A DNA stretch of 64,000 nt from Nocardioides bizhenqiangii (lineage in GTDB: Bacteria; Actinomycetota; Actinomycetes; Propionibacteriales; Nocardioidaceae): NCBI RefSeq assembly GCF_034661235.1, contig NZ_CP141059.1, forward strand, positions 1,426,001 to 1,490,000. Reading direction: 5' to 3'. Positions 35,250 through 44,603 of this stretch are shown here, one piece after another. The position numbers and the translations under genes are program-made. The notes under the pieces are model-generated. The model was not told the DNA's origin. It searched no databases and saw only the letters and a program-made list of their open reading frames with translations. Within the stretch, counting starts at the first letter, position 1. Every line of letters starts with the position of its first letter.

Positions 35250-35285
35250 GATCTGAACATCCGAACAGATCCGAACCGACCGAAC
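35250..35285. repeat. Short CCGAAC repeats before gltX
   Basis: CCGAAC occurs at 35261, 35271 and 35280, with a related CTGAAC at 35253, a spacing of 8-10 nt. GATCTG (35250-35255) can also pair with CAGATC (35266-35271). They fill the gap between FAH and gltX. Confidence 0.45.
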
Positions 35286-35298
35286 TGAGAGTGGAACC

Positions 35299-36783
35299 TT
35301 GACCGACGCACCCGTCGACAGCCGGCCCGTCCGGGTCCGGATGGCACCCTCCCCGACCGGCAGCCCGCACGTCGGCCTGGTCCGCACCGCGCTCTACAAC
35401 TGGGCGTTCGCGCGGCACCACGGCGGCACGTTCGTGTTCCGCATCGAGGACACCGACGCCGCGCGCAACACCGAGGAGTCCTACGCCTCGCTGATCGAGC
35501 TGATGCACTGGCTCGGGCTCGACTGGGACGAGGGTCCGGAGGTCGGGGGTCCGTTCGCGCCCTACCGGCAGAGCGAGCGCGGCGACCTCTACGCGGACGC
35601 ACTCGACCGGCTGCGGGCCTCGTCGTACACGTATGACTGCTACTGCACCAACGAGGAGGTCGACGCCCGGCGCAAGGCGTCCGGCTCCAAGGTGATGGGC
35701 TACGACGGCTTCTGCCGCGAGCTCACCGACGACCAGGTCGCCGCGTTCGAGGCCGACGGGCGGCGACCCGTCGTGCGGTTCCGGATGCCGGACGGCACCA
35801 TCACCTGGGACGACCTGGTGCGGGGCGAGATCAGCTTCGAGACCCAGTTCGTGCCGGACTTCGCGCTCTGCCGGGCCAACGGCGAGCCGCTCTACACGCT
35901 GGTCAACCCCGTCGACGACGCGCTGATGGAGATCACCCACGTCCTGCGCGGCGAGGACCTGCTGTCCTCGACGCCGCGCCAGATCGCGCTGTACGACGCG
36001 CTCATCGAGCTCGGCCTCACCGACTTCACCCCGCGCTTCGGGCACCTGCCGTACGTGATGGGGGAGGGCAACAAGAAGCTCTCCAAGCGCGACCCGCAGG
36101 CGCACGCGCTCGCCTACCGCGACGGTGGCTTCCTGCCGGAGGGCCTGCTCAACTACCTCGCCCTGCTCGGCTGGTCGATCGCCGCCGACCGTGACGTCTT
36201 CTCCCTGTCGGAGATGGTCGACGCGTTCGAGATCGGAGACGTCAACCCCAACCCGGCGCGCTTCGACCTCAAGAAGGCGGAGGCCATCAACGCCGCCCAC
36301 ATGCGACTCCTCTCGATCGAAGACATCACGCACCGCGCGCTGCCGTTCCTCAAGCGGGACGGGGTGGTCGGCGATCCCGTGCATGACGCCGATGCGCAGC
36401 TGCTCGAGCTGGCGATGCCGCTCGTCGCCGAGCGGATCAACAAGCTGACCGAGGTCCCGGACATGCTCGCGTTCCTCTTCCTCGACGAGGAGGCGTTCAC
36501 CGTCGACCCGGCCGACGCCGAGAAGATGCTCGACGAGACCGGGAAGGGCGTCGTGAAGGCGGCGCACGACGCGCTCGTCGACCTGCACCCGTGGTCCACC
36601 GATGCCATCCAGACCGCCCTCCAGCAGGCGCTGGTCGAGGACCTCGGGCTGAAACCGCGCGTCGCGTTCGGCCCGGTCCGGGTCGCCGTGACCGGCAAGC
36701 GGATCTCGCCGCCGCTGTTCGAGTCGCTGGAGCTGCTCGGCCACGACCGCAGCGTCGGACGTCTGCAGCGTGCCCTCGGCTGA
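35299..36783 (+). CDS. gltX: Glutamyl-tRNA synthetase
   Basis: A 494-residue class I synthetase. The HIGH-type motif is [20 protein letters not shown] at residues 15-34 and the KMSKS-type motif is KKLSKR. It should load Glu onto tRNA-Glu and, since most actinobacteria lack GlnRS, also onto tRNA-Gln, for later amidation by GatCAB. Both tRNA genes lie 1-1.2 kb downstream. It starts with TTG, with GTGGAAC upstream. Its end overlaps the next start by 14 nt. Confidence 0.95.
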   Translation: MTDAPVDSRPVRVRMAPSPTGSPHVGLVRTALYNWAFARHHGGTFVFRIEDTDAARNTEESYASLIELMHWLGLDWDEGPEVGGPFAPYRQSERGDLYADALDRLRASSYTYDCYCTNEEVDARRKASGSKVMGYDGFCRELTDDQVAAFEADGRRPVVRFRMPDGTITWDDLVRGEISFETQFVPDFALCRANGEPLYTLVNPVDDALMEITHVLRGEDLLSSTPRQIALYDALIELGLTDFTPRFGHLPYVMGEGNKKLSKRDPQAHALAYRDGGFLPEGLLNYLALLGWSIAADRDVFSLSEMVDAFEIGDVNPNPARFDLKKAEAINAAHMRLLSIEDITHRALPFLKRDGVVGDPVHDADAQLLELAMPLVAERINKLTEVPDMLAFLFLDEEAFTVDPADAEKMLDETGKGVVKAAHDALVDLHPWSTDAIQTALQQALVEDLGLKPRVAFGPVRVAVTGKRISPPLFESLELLGHDRSVGRLQRALG

Positions 36784-37708
36784 TCCCGGCCCGTCCGGGC
36801 TTCGCTACCACCAGCTGCACCGGCTCGGATGGTCGAGCTGGCCGCGCGCGGTGCTCGGCGTGCTCGGCATGGTCCTCGCCCTGATGGTGGTGGTGCCGGT
36901 CCTGCTCACCGGGACCTACGACGGCATCCTCGGTGAGCCGTTCGGCGAGCTCAGCATCGACCCGTTGACGCCCGTCGGGCTCGTGCTGGTCTGCCTGAGC
37001 CTCGCGGCGGCGGTCCCGGTCGTGATCGCAGCCACCCGGCTGGCACAAGGGCTGCCCGGCGGCTGGATCATCTCGGTTGTCGGCCGCCTGCGGTGGGGCT
37101 GGCTGCTGACCTGCATGGGGCTGGCGCTGCTCGCGCTGGGAGGGGCACTGCTGCTCGCTCTCGTCCTCCCGGAGCACGGCGGCGCGGCGGTCGAGGGCGC
37201 GGTCAACGACGCCACGGACCGGACGGTCGCGTTCGCGCTGATCATCCTGCTGCTCATCCCGCTGCAGGCGGCGGGGGAGGAGTACGCCTTCCGCGGCTAC
37301 CTGACCCAGGCGGTCGGGGGTCTGGTGGCGGGTCGGGCCGGTACGGCGGTCGCGGTCGTCGTACCCGCGTTCTTGTTCGCCCTCGCCCACGGCGCGCAGG
37401 ACGCGCCGGTTTTCATCGACCGGTTCGCGTTCGGAGTCGTGGCCGGCGTGCTGGTGATCGCCACCGGCGGACTCGAGGCAGGGATCGCGATGCACGTGCT
37501 CAACAACTGGGTGGTCTTCGGTCTCTCGTTGGCCTTCGGCAACATCGACGAGGCGCTCGCGCCCATTGCAGGCACCTGGTGGATGCTGCCCGGCACCCTC
37601 GTCCAGTCGCTGGGCTACCTCGCGCTGGTGGCGTGGGTGGCGCGCCGGCGGCACCTGGAGACGACGACCCGGGAGGTCGTTTTGGAGCCGAAACCGCCGC
37701 GCGTGTAA
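36770..37708 (+). CDS. CPBP-family intramembrane metalloprotease
   Basis: A 312-residue membrane protein with about eight hydrophobic segments. The CAAX/Abi (CPBP) motifs are intact: Glu170-Glu171-x3-Arg175 (EEYAFRG), a His near 207 (ALAHGAQD) and His242-x3-Asn246 (MHVLNN). Such proteases process membrane or prenylated substrates; the target here is unknown. It begins inside the gltX 3' end. Confidence 0.92.
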   Translation: MPSADPGPSGLRYHQLHRLGWSSWPRAVLGVLGMVLALMVVVPVLLTGTYDGILGEPFGELSIDPLTPVGLVLVCLSLAAAVPVVIAATRLAQGLPGGWIISVVGRLRWGWLLTCMGLALLALGGALLLALVLPEHGGAAVEGAVNDATDRTVAFALIILLLIPLQAAGEEYAFRGYLTQAVGGLVAGRAGTAVAVVVPAFLFALAHGAQDAPVFIDRFAFGVVAGVLVIATGGLEAGIAMHVLNNWVVFGLSLAFGNIDEALAPIAGTWWMLPGTLVQSLGYLALVAWVARRRHLETTTREVVLEPKPPRV

Positions 37709-37764
37709 GGTTTCTCGTCGGCTCCCGGACCATCCGGATCGGGCGCCGAACACCAGCAAAACAG

Positions 37765-37836
37765 TGGTCTATGGTGTAATTGGCAGCACGACTGGTTCTG
37801 GTCCAGTTAGTCTAGGTTCGAGTCCTAGTAGACCAG
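37765..37836 (+). tRNA. tRNA-Gln (CTG)
   Basis: A 72-nt cloverleaf without encoded CCA. The acceptor arms TGGTCTA and TAGACCA pair fully. The anticodon stem ACTGG/CCAGT encloses the loop TTCTGGT with anticodon CTG at 37798-37800. The T arm TAGGTTCGAGTCCTA is standard. Confidence 0.97.
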
Positions 37837-37942
37837 CGAGTTCTCGCGTGAACAGCGTCTGGACGGGGCACGATTTGGCCGCTCAGGACCGGGATCGCTA
37901 GAGTTCCGCAGGTTGCTTTCCAGCAACCATCCGTTAAGTCGG

Positions 37943-38015
37943 GCCCCCGTTGTGTAGCGGCCTAGCACGCCGCCCTCTCAAGGCGGTAGCGCCGGTTCGA
38001 ATCCGGTCGGGGGTA
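37943..38015 (+). tRNA. tRNA-Glu (CTC)
   Basis: A 73-nt cloverleaf. The acceptor stem GCCCCCG pairs with CGGGGGT (one G-U pair). The anticodon stem CCGCC/GGCGG holds the loop CTCTCAA with anticodon CTC at 37977-37979. The T arm GCCGGTTCGAATCCGGT is standard. It lies 106 nt after tRNA-Gln. Confidence 0.97.
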
Positions 38016-38022
38016 CAAGTCC

Positions 38023-38070
38023 GAAGCGGCTCCAACCAGCGAACACGCTGGGAGGGGCCGCTTCTTCATT
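38023..38070 (+). terminator. Terminator after the tRNA pair
   Basis: GAAGCGGC (38023-38030) pairs with GCCGCTTC (38057-38064), and CCAGC/GGTCG-type inner pairing (38036-38040 with 38047-38051) extends the arm. A T-rich tail (TTCATTT) follows. Confidence 0.75.
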
Positions 38071-38485
38071 TCCGTCAGATCCGGCTCGGACAACACTGGG
38101 GCAACGCGGGGCAACGCTCCCAGGCCGTTGCGACGCCGTTGCGCGACGGTCCTGATGGCGTTCCCGCCGTGGCCAGCGTCTGCGTGGCCCGGTGAGGGCC
38201 AGGTTCGGTTCGCGAGGTGAGGTGCCACCGGCGGGCCGCTCCGCACTCCGAAGTGTCAATAGACATCGGTGACTATCGGGAATCACAAGGCGTAGTCCGT
38301 TCGGGCCGTCTTGCGCTGCATTTCGAGGCATTGCCCTGCGGCGACACCGGGAGTAGACAGGCGGCACTCGGAGAAATTTCGGCTTCACCTTTCGCGTGGG
38401 CGTGGAAGACCGCCTCGGCAGATCAACCGTTTGCCAGGTCGGGGCAGCGGGTCACGTCGCACACAGCCAACCGGTCGAGGTGCCC
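38071..38485. other. Gene-free stretch after the tRNA-Glu
   Basis: About 415 nt without a supported gene. Open frames here are Arg/Pro-rich and have no ribosome binding site; one on the minus strand runs into the antisense of tRNA-Glu. No repeat of the tRNA 3' end or other attachment site is visible in it. It may hold the promoter of the lipoprotein gene. Confidence 0.5.
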
Positions 38486-39073
38486 ATGACCGTGCCCGTT
38501 TTGAGTCATGCCCGTCATGGGTTGCGCCGCGAGCCGGCCACGGGTCGGTCCCTGGGCTCGCCTGTGGTCTGGGCGGCGGTGTTGCTGCCGGCTCTGGCGG
38601 GATATTCCGCAGGTTGCGCTGGCGGCGACGAGGGAGCCGGCCGGTCGCCTGCGCCGACCGGTTTGTCGCCGAGCGCCACGGAGGTGTCGAGCTCCGGGCA
38701 GACATCGGACCCAACGAATGACGGACTCCGGCCGACCCGCGTTCCGGTTGGGGTGTGGGCCGGCGAGCAACTCATCCTGACTGTGACACCGGCAGGGGCG
38801 ACCGCTGAGTTCGAGTGTGCCGCCGGCAGGGTCGAAGAGCCGTTGTCGCTCGATAGCGGGCGACGCTTCGACGTCCCCGGAACCTATGCCGACCAGCCCG
38901 GCGGTCCGGTGCCGAGCGGGTCCACGTCGGCGGCGCTGCCCGCTCGGTACCGCGGCCAGCTGAGGGATGCGCGCCACCTCGTGCTGACCGTGGTGCTGCC
39001 CAGGTCTGGCACGACCCAGGGGCCATTCGAGCTCGAGCTTGGCGGCGCTGACGTGCTCCAGCGCTGTGTCTGA
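38486..39073 (+). CDS. Putative secreted lipoprotein
   Basis: A 195-residue protein. A basic start and hydrophobic stretch (SPVVWAAVLLPALAGYSAGC) end in a marginal lipobox SAGC near residue 50, followed by a Gly/Ser/Pro/Thr-rich linker. The remainder (VGVWAGEQLILTVTPAGATAEFECAAGRVEEPL) resembles a small beta domain with two Cys. The unusually long n-region suggests that the true start could lie further downstream. It is directly followed by the DUF11 protein and may share a function with it at the cell surface. Confidence 0.6.
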   Translation: MTVPVLSHARHGLRREPATGRSLGSPVVWAAVLLPALAGYSAGCAGGDEGAGRSPAPTGLSPSATEVSSSGQTSDPTNDGLRPTRVPVGVWAGEQLILTVTPAGATAEFECAAGRVEEPLSLDSGRRFDVPGTYADQPGGPVPSGSTSAALPARYRGQLRDARHLVLTVVLPRSGTTQGPFELELGGADVLQRCV

Positions 39074-39103
39074 ACGATCAAGAAACTAGGAGACGAGGAA
39101 CAG

Positions 39104-42100
39104 ATGAATCGACGACCGACTATGACTCGAAGGTTTGGCTCTATCGCAGCCGCGCTCCTGGGAGTTGCGGCCACGTCCTTGGCCGTGCTCACCCCGACGC
39201 TGGTGCCGACCGCCACGGCTGCTGACGTCTCGGGTGTGGCGACCATGGGTCTGAACATCGAGATCAGCCAGCAGAACGCCGCCGCGGGGGGCAGCGGGTC
39301 GATCCCGCCTGACACGATGGGAGCGGTCGGCCCGAACCACATCGTGGAGATGATCAACGGCAACTTCGAGATCTTCAACAAGACGACCGGTGCCTCGGTG
39401 GAGGACAGGAGCCTGAACAGCTTCTGGACCAACCGCGTGGGCGTGCCCGCGTTCACCTTGGGGCGGGTCTTCGACCCGCGGATCGTCTATGACCCGGTGA
39501 GCGAGCGGTGGTTCGCCACGGTGATCGACGACGACGTCGACTCGACGGTCCCTCCCGACGGCGTGAACGAGCAGTCGAACAACCTGTACGTCGGTCGTAG
39601 CGACACCTCCGATCCGACGGGTGACTGGGACGGTCTGCAGATCGATGCCGACACCGTGGGTGCGGAGGAGTTCCATGACTACGAGACCCTCGGCCTGGAT
39701 GCCGACGGGTTGTACTCGTGCACCCAGGACTTCGTCGGTGGTGGCAACGAGTCGTGCTACTCGATCCCCAAGGCGGACCTGCTGCAGGCGACCCCCACCG
39801 CCGCAAACATGACGCGGTTTGAGGCTACGCCCGCTGGATTGCCTGCAACCGACGGGTCATGGCAGCCGGCTTTGGACTTCGGTCTCTCCGACGGCCGTGC
39901 GGCGCTGCTGGGCTCGACTGGCACCGCGCTGCAGCGCACGAACATCTTCGGCGCCGCCGGCCCGGGGGCGACGCTGGGCACCCCGGTGCCGATCGCCGGC
40001 GATCCCGGGCACGCCAGCCCGCCGGCGGCGCGGCAGCCCGACGACGCTGACACCGGCGACGGCATCGAGACCCTCGAGAACGTGGCGCCGCGCTTCGTCG
40101 GCAACGTCATCGAGGTCGGCAACAGCCTGTGGGCGGCGCACTCCGTGCGGGGCAGCACACCCAACAACGCGGCGGTGCGGTGGTACGAGATCAACGAGAC
40201 CACCAACACTGTGATCCAGACCGGCCTGATCGACGACCCGAACCGGGACTTCCACGAACCGTCGATCACCGTCAACGACCACGGCGACGTGGTGGTCGGC
40301 TACACCTGCTCGGGCCCCACGCTCGCGGCCAGCGTCTGCGTGTCACTTGGCACAACGACCGGCGGGGTGACCACCTTCCAACCGCCGGCCATCCTCGCCA
40401 CCGGCAACGGGTTCTACTACAACGACTCGTGCAACCCCGCGGCACCCGGATCGACGTGCACCGAACGAAACCGGTGGGGTGACTACAGCGCCACCGTGAT
40501 CGACCCCGTCGACCCGTGCAGCTTCTGGACCTTCCAGGAGTACGTGTCCGTCGGGGGCACCGGGGACGTCGGACCCGCCCCGGACACCGCCCAGAGCGGC
40601 CTGTGGGGTACCCGCGTGACGAAGTTGACCTTCGACGACTGCGTGGCCGACACCGCCGTTCAGGCCGACCTCGGCGTGGTCAAGGAGTGCAAGCCCGACG
40701 TTGCGATGCCTGCGGGCGAGACCGGGATCTGCGACATCGTGGTGACGAACTTCGGCCCGAACGCCGCGGAGGCGGTGAAGCTCGTCGACCGGCACGTCAG
40801 CAACGGCACGTTCGCGTTCGGCACCATCACCACGAGTGCGGGCAGTTGCACATCGACACCGGATCCGCAGGTCCAGCAGGGCACGGTCACCTGCAACCTG
40901 GGCACCGTTGGCGCAGGCGACTCAGTGATCATCCGGGTGGAGGTGACAGCCGACGAGCCGCAGGACATCAACGACGTCGCCACGGTCACGAGCACGACTG
41001 CTGATCCGGATCTGAGCAACAACCAGGCCAGGGACGGGATCGAGGTCATCGCGGCGGCCGATCTGTCGATCACCAAGACCGGTGACCTCAACGGCACCGC
41101 GGGCTCGCAGATCACCTACACCATCGGGGTGGACAACGCGGGACCGTCCGCCGCCAGGGGCGTCAAGGTCGTCGACGTGCTCCCGGCCGGAGTCACCTTC
41201 ACCTCCGCTACAGCGGACGTGGGTTCGTTCACCCTCAACGGACAGGTGCTCACCTGGAACCTCGGCAACGTAGCTCCCGGGGACCCGGTCCGCGAGATCG
41301 ACATCACGGTGAAGATCAAGCCCAACGCCACCGGGCAACTGGAGAACACCGCCGAGGTGGACAGCACCGTTCTCGATCCGGACACCAGCAACAACCGGGT
41401 CACCTTCACCACCGCGGTCAGCGCCACAGCCGGGCTGGCGATCACCAAGACCGACACTCCCGATCCGGTGAGCGCCGGTCAAGAGCTGGTCTACACGCTG
41501 CAGGTCAGCAACGGCGGGCCGTCGACAGCGGTGGACGTCGTCGTGGTCGACACGCTGCCGGCGGGCACCACGCTGGTCAGCGCGGTGGGCGGCACGGGTT
41601 CGACCGCGTGTGCGCTCAGTGGTCCAGGTGTGGTCAGCTGCGACATCGGTGACCTCGACCCCGGCCAGAGCGTGACCATCTTCATCACGGTGAAGGTCAA
41701 CGCGAACGTTCCTTCCGGCACGGTGCTGGTCAACACCGCCGAGGCCACGTCGCCTACCGACCCTGACGGGGCCGAGGTGACCACCGAGACCACGGTGCAG
41801 ACCCAGGCAGAACTGTGGATCGAGAAGACCGGCGTCAAGCCCGCCGGCAACCCGGCCGGTGCGCTGGTCTACCGGATCACCGTGCACAACAAGGCCGGCA
41901 TGGCACCCGACGACACCCCCACCTCGGGTGCCGGCGGGCCGTCCGATGCGCTCAACGTCGTGACGGTGGACACCTTGCCGCTCACACCAAAGAAGCTGAT
42001 CGTCCAGCACCTCACCCCGAGCTGTACCTACAGCGCGGCCACCCACAAGGTGACCTGCACGACGGCTCGGGTGCCGGCGGGAACGGCGGTCACCTACGAG

Positions 42101-42238
42101 ATCCAGGTCCAGATCAAGGGCTCGGTCGGTTCTATCCAGAACAGAGCGACCGTCTCTAGCTCGACTCCGGACCCGGTCCTGGACAACAACACCGACACCG
42201 TGACCAACACGGTCCAGGGAAGCACCGGAAAGAAGTAG
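39104..42238 (+). CDS. Large secreted protein with DUF11 repeats
   Basis: A 1044-residue protein with a Sec signal (cleavage near residue 40, after TATAADV). Residues 45-525 form an N-terminal domain with GSIPPDTMGAVGPNHIVEMING and WFATVIDDD-type beta strands, as in cell-surface beta-propeller-like proteins. Four DUF11 domains follow, at about residues 530-650, 650-770, 775-900 and 905-1035, each with a conserved start (AADLSITKTGD, AGLAITKTDTPDP) and a DPDxxNN-type end. No LPXTG motif or membrane anchor is seen, so it may be released or held by cell-wall contacts. An adhesive or structural role is inferred. A very strong hairpin follows. Confidence 0.85.
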   Translation: MNRRPTMTRRFGSIAAALLGVAATSLAVLTPTLVPTATAADVSGVATMGLNIEISQQNAAAGGSGSIPPDTMGAVGPNHIVEMINGNFEIFNKTTGASVEDRSLNSFWTNRVGVPAFTLGRVFDPRIVYDPVSERWFATVIDDDVDSTVPPDGVNEQSNNLYVGRSDTSDPTGDWDGLQIDADTVGAEEFHDYETLGLDADGLYSCTQDFVGGGNESCYSIPKADLLQATPTAANMTRFEATPAGLPATDGSWQPALDFGLSDGRAALLGSTGTALQRTNIFGAAGPGATLGTPVPIAGDPGHASPPAARQPDDADTGDGIETLENVAPRFVGNVIEVGNSLWAAHSVRGSTPNNAAVRWYEINETTNTVIQTGLIDDPNRDFHEPSITVNDHGDVVVGYTCSGPTLAASVCVSLGTTTGGVTTFQPPAILATGNGFYYNDSCNPAAPGSTCTERNRWGDYSATVIDPVDPCSFWTFQEYVSVGGTGDVGPAPDTAQSGLWGTRVTKLTFDDCVADTAVQADLGVVKECKPDVAMPAGETGICDIVVTNFGPNAAEAVKLVDRHVSNGTFAFGTITTSAGSCTSTPDPQVQQGTVTCNLGTVGAGDSVIIRVEVTADEPQDINDVATVTSTTADPDLSNNQARDGIEVIAAADLSITKTGDLNGTAGSQITYTIGVDNAGPSAARGVKVVDVLPAGVTFTSATADVGSFTLNGQVLTWNLGNVAPGDPVREIDITVKIKPNATGQLENTAEVDSTVLDPDTSNNRVTFTTAVSATAGLAITKTDTPDPVSAGQELVYTLQVSNGGPSTAVDVVVVDTLPAGTTLVSAVGGTGSTACALSGPGVVSCDIGDLDPGQSVTIFITVKVNANVPSGTVLVNTAEATSPTDPDGAEVTTETTVQTQAELWIEKTGVKPAGNPAGALVYRITVHNKAGMAPDDTPTSGAGGPSDALNVVTVDTLPLTPKKLIVQHLTPSCTYSAATHKVTCTTARVPAGTAVTYEIQVQIKGSVGSIQNRATVSSSTPDPVLDNNTDTVTNTVQGSTGKK

Positions 42239-42244
42239 CCCTTG

Positions 42245-42276
42245 GCGTGCCGGCCGGCCCGCGCCGGCCGGCACGC
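42245..42276. terminator. Terminator hairpin after the DUF11 gene
   Basis: GCGTGCCGGCCGGC and GCCGGCCGGCACGC form a perfect 14-bp stem with a CCGC loop, 6 nt after the stop codon. No T-run follows. Confidence 0.7.
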
Positions 42277-42424
42277 TCGGGCAGCGCTTCGAGTGCGACG
42301 CGACCCGCAATCCGAAGCTCCTCGCTTGGGCGCCGCGCCTAGCGCGACGAGCCAGCGCAGAGGCAATAAACCGAACGGGTGGGTGACATCGCGTGAAATC
42401 AGGACCCCCGCCCATGCGAGCCGC

Positions 42425-42838
42425 TCAGGCCGGCCGGTCCAGCCGATCGAATCCTTCTGTCCGCCGTGACAGCCAGACGATCAGGGTGTGGATCAGCCAG
42501 GCCGCGAAGCCGTAGACCACCGTCGCGAACAGCACGGAGGTGTCGAGCACCGCTTCCACCTGGTTGCCTCCGTCGCCGAGCTCGATGGAGGTGAGGATCC
42601 CGCGGAACGGCTCCATGGCACGGTCCAGGGACCGGTAGGCCCACTGGACGAACGGCGGATCGGGATTCGCTCCGAGGAGGAGCAGGACGAACCCGAGCAC
42701 GAGGACGGTCTCCGTCAGGATCACGTAGACGTAGAGCAGGTACGCCAGGGCGCGAGCTCCCCAAAGGACGGCATGTCGCTCGTGACCGACCGGGGCGGTG
42801 AGGGTGTCGAGGCTTGGTGCGCTAGGGCACGAGAACAT
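42425..42838 (-). CDS. YggT-like small membrane protein, copy 1
   Basis: A 137-residue protein with three predicted helices (about 33-60 and 100-125, with a re-entrant segment). The central motif FVQWAYRSLDRAMEPFRGI recalls the YggT family signature. It shares most residues with a second copy at 49,720-50,124, and a third copy remains only as a fragment. ATG 42838 is the best start. It lies 28 nt after the PLDc_N gene and is probably its operon partner, under site B. Confidence 0.7.
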   Translation of the reverse strand: MFSCPSAPSLDTLTAPVGHERHAVLWGARALAYLLYVYVILTETVLVLGFVLLLLGANPDPPFVQWAYRSLDRAMEPFRGILTSIELGDGGNQVEAVLDTSVLFATVVYGFAAWLIHTLIVWLSRRTEGFDRLDRPA

Positions 42839-42866
42839 TACGGACTTCGCTGAGACCTCGGCCTTC

Positions 42867-43148
42867 TCACGGCTCTCCGGCCTGGGAGCGCATCGTCGCG
42901 TGCCTGTCGATCGCCGCCTGCTGCGTGCGATCGGGCAGCGAGTCGCCCCGCGCGAGGAGATAGATGACCGCACCCAGCCACGGCAGCACGACGATGCAGA
43001 AGATCCACAACGCCTTGGAGGCACCACGCAGGCTGCGGTCCCTCAAGATGTCGCCGACGATGAAGACGAACAAGTAGATCCACGACATCAACAGCATGAA
43101 CGAGAAGGTCGAGACGATGACTTCCCACAGGCCGAAACCGTCCTCCAT
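42867..43148 (-). CDS. Small PLDc_N-type membrane protein
   Basis: A 93-residue protein with two transmembrane helices (about 7-32 and 43-63). The segment SKALWIFCIVVLPWLGAVIYLLARG fits the PLDc_N domain that is also found at the N-terminus of cardiolipin synthases. The hydrophilic C-terminus has DRTQQAAIDRH. Function unknown; family members are often linked to stress genes. Site B lies 82-100 nt upstream. Confidence 0.75.
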   Translation of the reverse strand: MEDGFGLWEVIVSTFSFMLLMSWIYLFVFIVGDILRDRSLRGASKALWIFCIVVLPWLGAVIYLLARGDSLPDRTQQAAIDRHATMRSQAGEP

Positions 43149-43229
43149 GAGCTGTCCTTGCTGTCGTCGGGACCGGGCGCGCGATTGCCGCGCCGGTCCA
43201 TTACCGTCTCGGCGGACCGTCGCAGCGGG

Positions 43230-43248
43230 CTCACCCGCGCAGGGTGAG
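43230..43248. promoter_or_regulatory. Palindrome site B (perfect)
   Basis: CTCACCC GCGCA GGGTGAG, arms of 7 bp. It is upstream of the PLDc_N gene on the minus strand. Confidence 0.8.
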
Positions 43249-43431
43249 ATCGACCCACAGGTGTGGTCAGCACCGGTGGCGGACGCCTGGCGCGAGCACG
43301 ATCCGGGGCCGAGTCGCGACAGTGGGGGAGGCTGCCCCCGGTACCAGGTGAAGGTGGCAGCGTGCATCTCGAAGCGCCGGAGCGGCACGACAACCGCGTA
43401 GAGCACCACCTGCCTCGGTGATTCCGCGAGG

Positions 43432-43450
43432 CTCACCCCGCGTGGGTGAG
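43432..43450. promoter_or_regulatory. Palindrome site C (perfect)
   Basis: CTCACCC CGCGT GGGTGAG, arms of 7 bp, 60 nt before the CYTH gene start. Confidence 0.8.
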
Positions 43451-43510
43451 GTTCTCGGCGGTGAGGTCCAGTCTTCTGTTGGGACCATTGCCGACGCCTG
43501 GAGAACAGCG

Positions 43511-44275
43511 ATGACCGAAACTGCTCCGGCGGGTAGCCTTGCTCCCGACCAGGCCGACGAGCTGGCGACGCTCCTTCAGAGTGCTGACTCCGTGGAGCTG
43601 AAGCTGACCGTCCCCGACAACGACCAGCGCTCGGCGGTTCGAGCACTGGAGATGGACCCGCTCGAAGCCGAGCTCCGCCAGGTGTTCTTCTTCGACACGC
43701 CCGACCTCGCCCTCAACCGGCAAGGCGTGATTGTGCGAGCACGGAGGACGACGCGCAGGGACGACAGCGTGGTGAAGCTGCGTCCAGTGGTGCCGAGCGA
43801 GGTATCTGCCGAGCTGCGCGCCCTCAAGGGGTTCGGCGTGGAGGTCGACGTGATGCCGGGAGGCTTCGTGTGTTCGGCCAGCCTCCAGGCGAAGATGCGT
43901 GCCGGGAAGGTGAAGGAAGCACTGGACGGCGAGCGCGGACTGACGTCACTCTTCGACAAGAGGCAGCGCGCGTTCTTCGCGGATTGCGCCCCTGACGGGA
44001 TGTCCGTCGATGACCTCACGGTTCTGGGTCCGATCCTGGTGATGAAGCTGAAGTTCTCGCCCAGTGGTTACGACGGTCGACTCGTCGCAGAGCTCTGGCT
44101 GTACCCGGACGGGTCCCGCATCCTGGAGCTCTCCACCAAGGCCGCGACGACCGAAGCGTTTACGGTGGCCGCTAGCACCAAGCAATTCCTCCAGCAGCGC
44201 GGCATCGACTTGACCGGCGAGCAGCAGACGAAGACCAAGACGGCGCTCGAGTTCTTCTCGTCCGAGCTTCGGTAA
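43511..44275 (+). CDS. CYTH-domain protein
   Basis: A 254-residue soluble protein. VELKLTV near residue 28 is the family's E-x-K element; FFFDTPDLALNRQGVIVRARRT and VVKLRPV are typical strands of the triphosphate tunnel. Known CYTH enzymes hydrolyse triphosphates or polyphosphate-like substrates, or cyclise ATP; the C-terminal half is less typical and no CHAD domain is attached. GGAGAA precedes the ATG. Monocistronic, under site C. Which triphosphate is used cannot be predicted. Confidence 0.75.
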   Translation: MTETAPAGSLAPDQADELATLLQSADSVELKLTVPDNDQRSAVRALEMDPLEAELRQVFFFDTPDLALNRQGVIVRARRTTRRDDSVVKLRPVVPSEVSAELRALKGFGVEVDVMPGGFVCSASLQAKMRAGKVKEALDGERGLTSLFDKRQRAFFADCAPDGMSVDDLTVLGPILVMKLKFSPSGYDGRLVAELWLYPDGSRILELSTKAATTEAFTVAASTKQFLQQRGIDLTGEQQTKTKTALEFFSSELR

Positions 44276-44321
44276 GGCCTCGACGCCGGACCGCCTGTCA
44301 GGGGTGCTCGAGTGCCCGATC

Positions 44322-44373
44322 CCGCCGGTCCAGCCGCCGCGACAGCCAGAGATGCCGCTGTGGATCAGCCAGG
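44322..44373 (-). pseudogene. Remnant of a third YggT-like gene
   Basis: Read on the minus strand it gives WLIHSGIxxCR, matching WLIHSGIVWLTR at the C-terminus of the YggT-like copy at 49,720. The nucleotide match to both copies is strong over about 50 nt (GTGGATCAGCCAG is common to all). The rest of the gene is absent. It is evidence of a duplicated and deleted cassette. Confidence 0.7.
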
Positions 44374-44470
44374 GACTTCGACGCCGATGAGTGGAACGAC
44401 GACATTCGCGCGCAGCACCAGAACCTATCAACGACCACCCCGGCCGACCCGTGGACCGGGGTTGGCATCA

Positions 44471-44487
44471 TCCCCCGCCCGGGGTGA
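44471..44487. promoter_or_regulatory. Palindrome site D (one mismatch)
   Basis: TCCCCC GCCCG GGGTGA, 116 nt before the DUF1622 gene. Confidence 0.65.
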
Positions 44488-44603
44488 GGCCGTCGGACCC
44501 GTAGGGGCGGATGCTGACCAGACGATGGACTCTCGCCTCGGAAACACGGTCCCGAGCGGGCTCATGCTGACGCCATGCTGCACGAGCACGTGAGGAAACT
44601 CAG

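Noticed and set aside
37978..38388. Minus-strand frame ending in VPPTGFEPALPP
   Set aside because: Its C-terminus is the antisense of tRNA-Glu, a well-known false ORF; the rest is Arg/Pro-rich without ribosome binding site.
38071..38485. Integrase remnant or attachment site after tRNA-Glu
   Set aside because: I looked for a repeat of the tRNA 3' end and for integrase motifs in this stretch and found neither by eye; a genome-wide comparison would be needed.
42370..42386. GGGTGGGTGA sequence between the DUF11 terminator and YggT-like copy 1
   Set aside because: Only the right half matches and it would lie behind, not before, the flanking genes.
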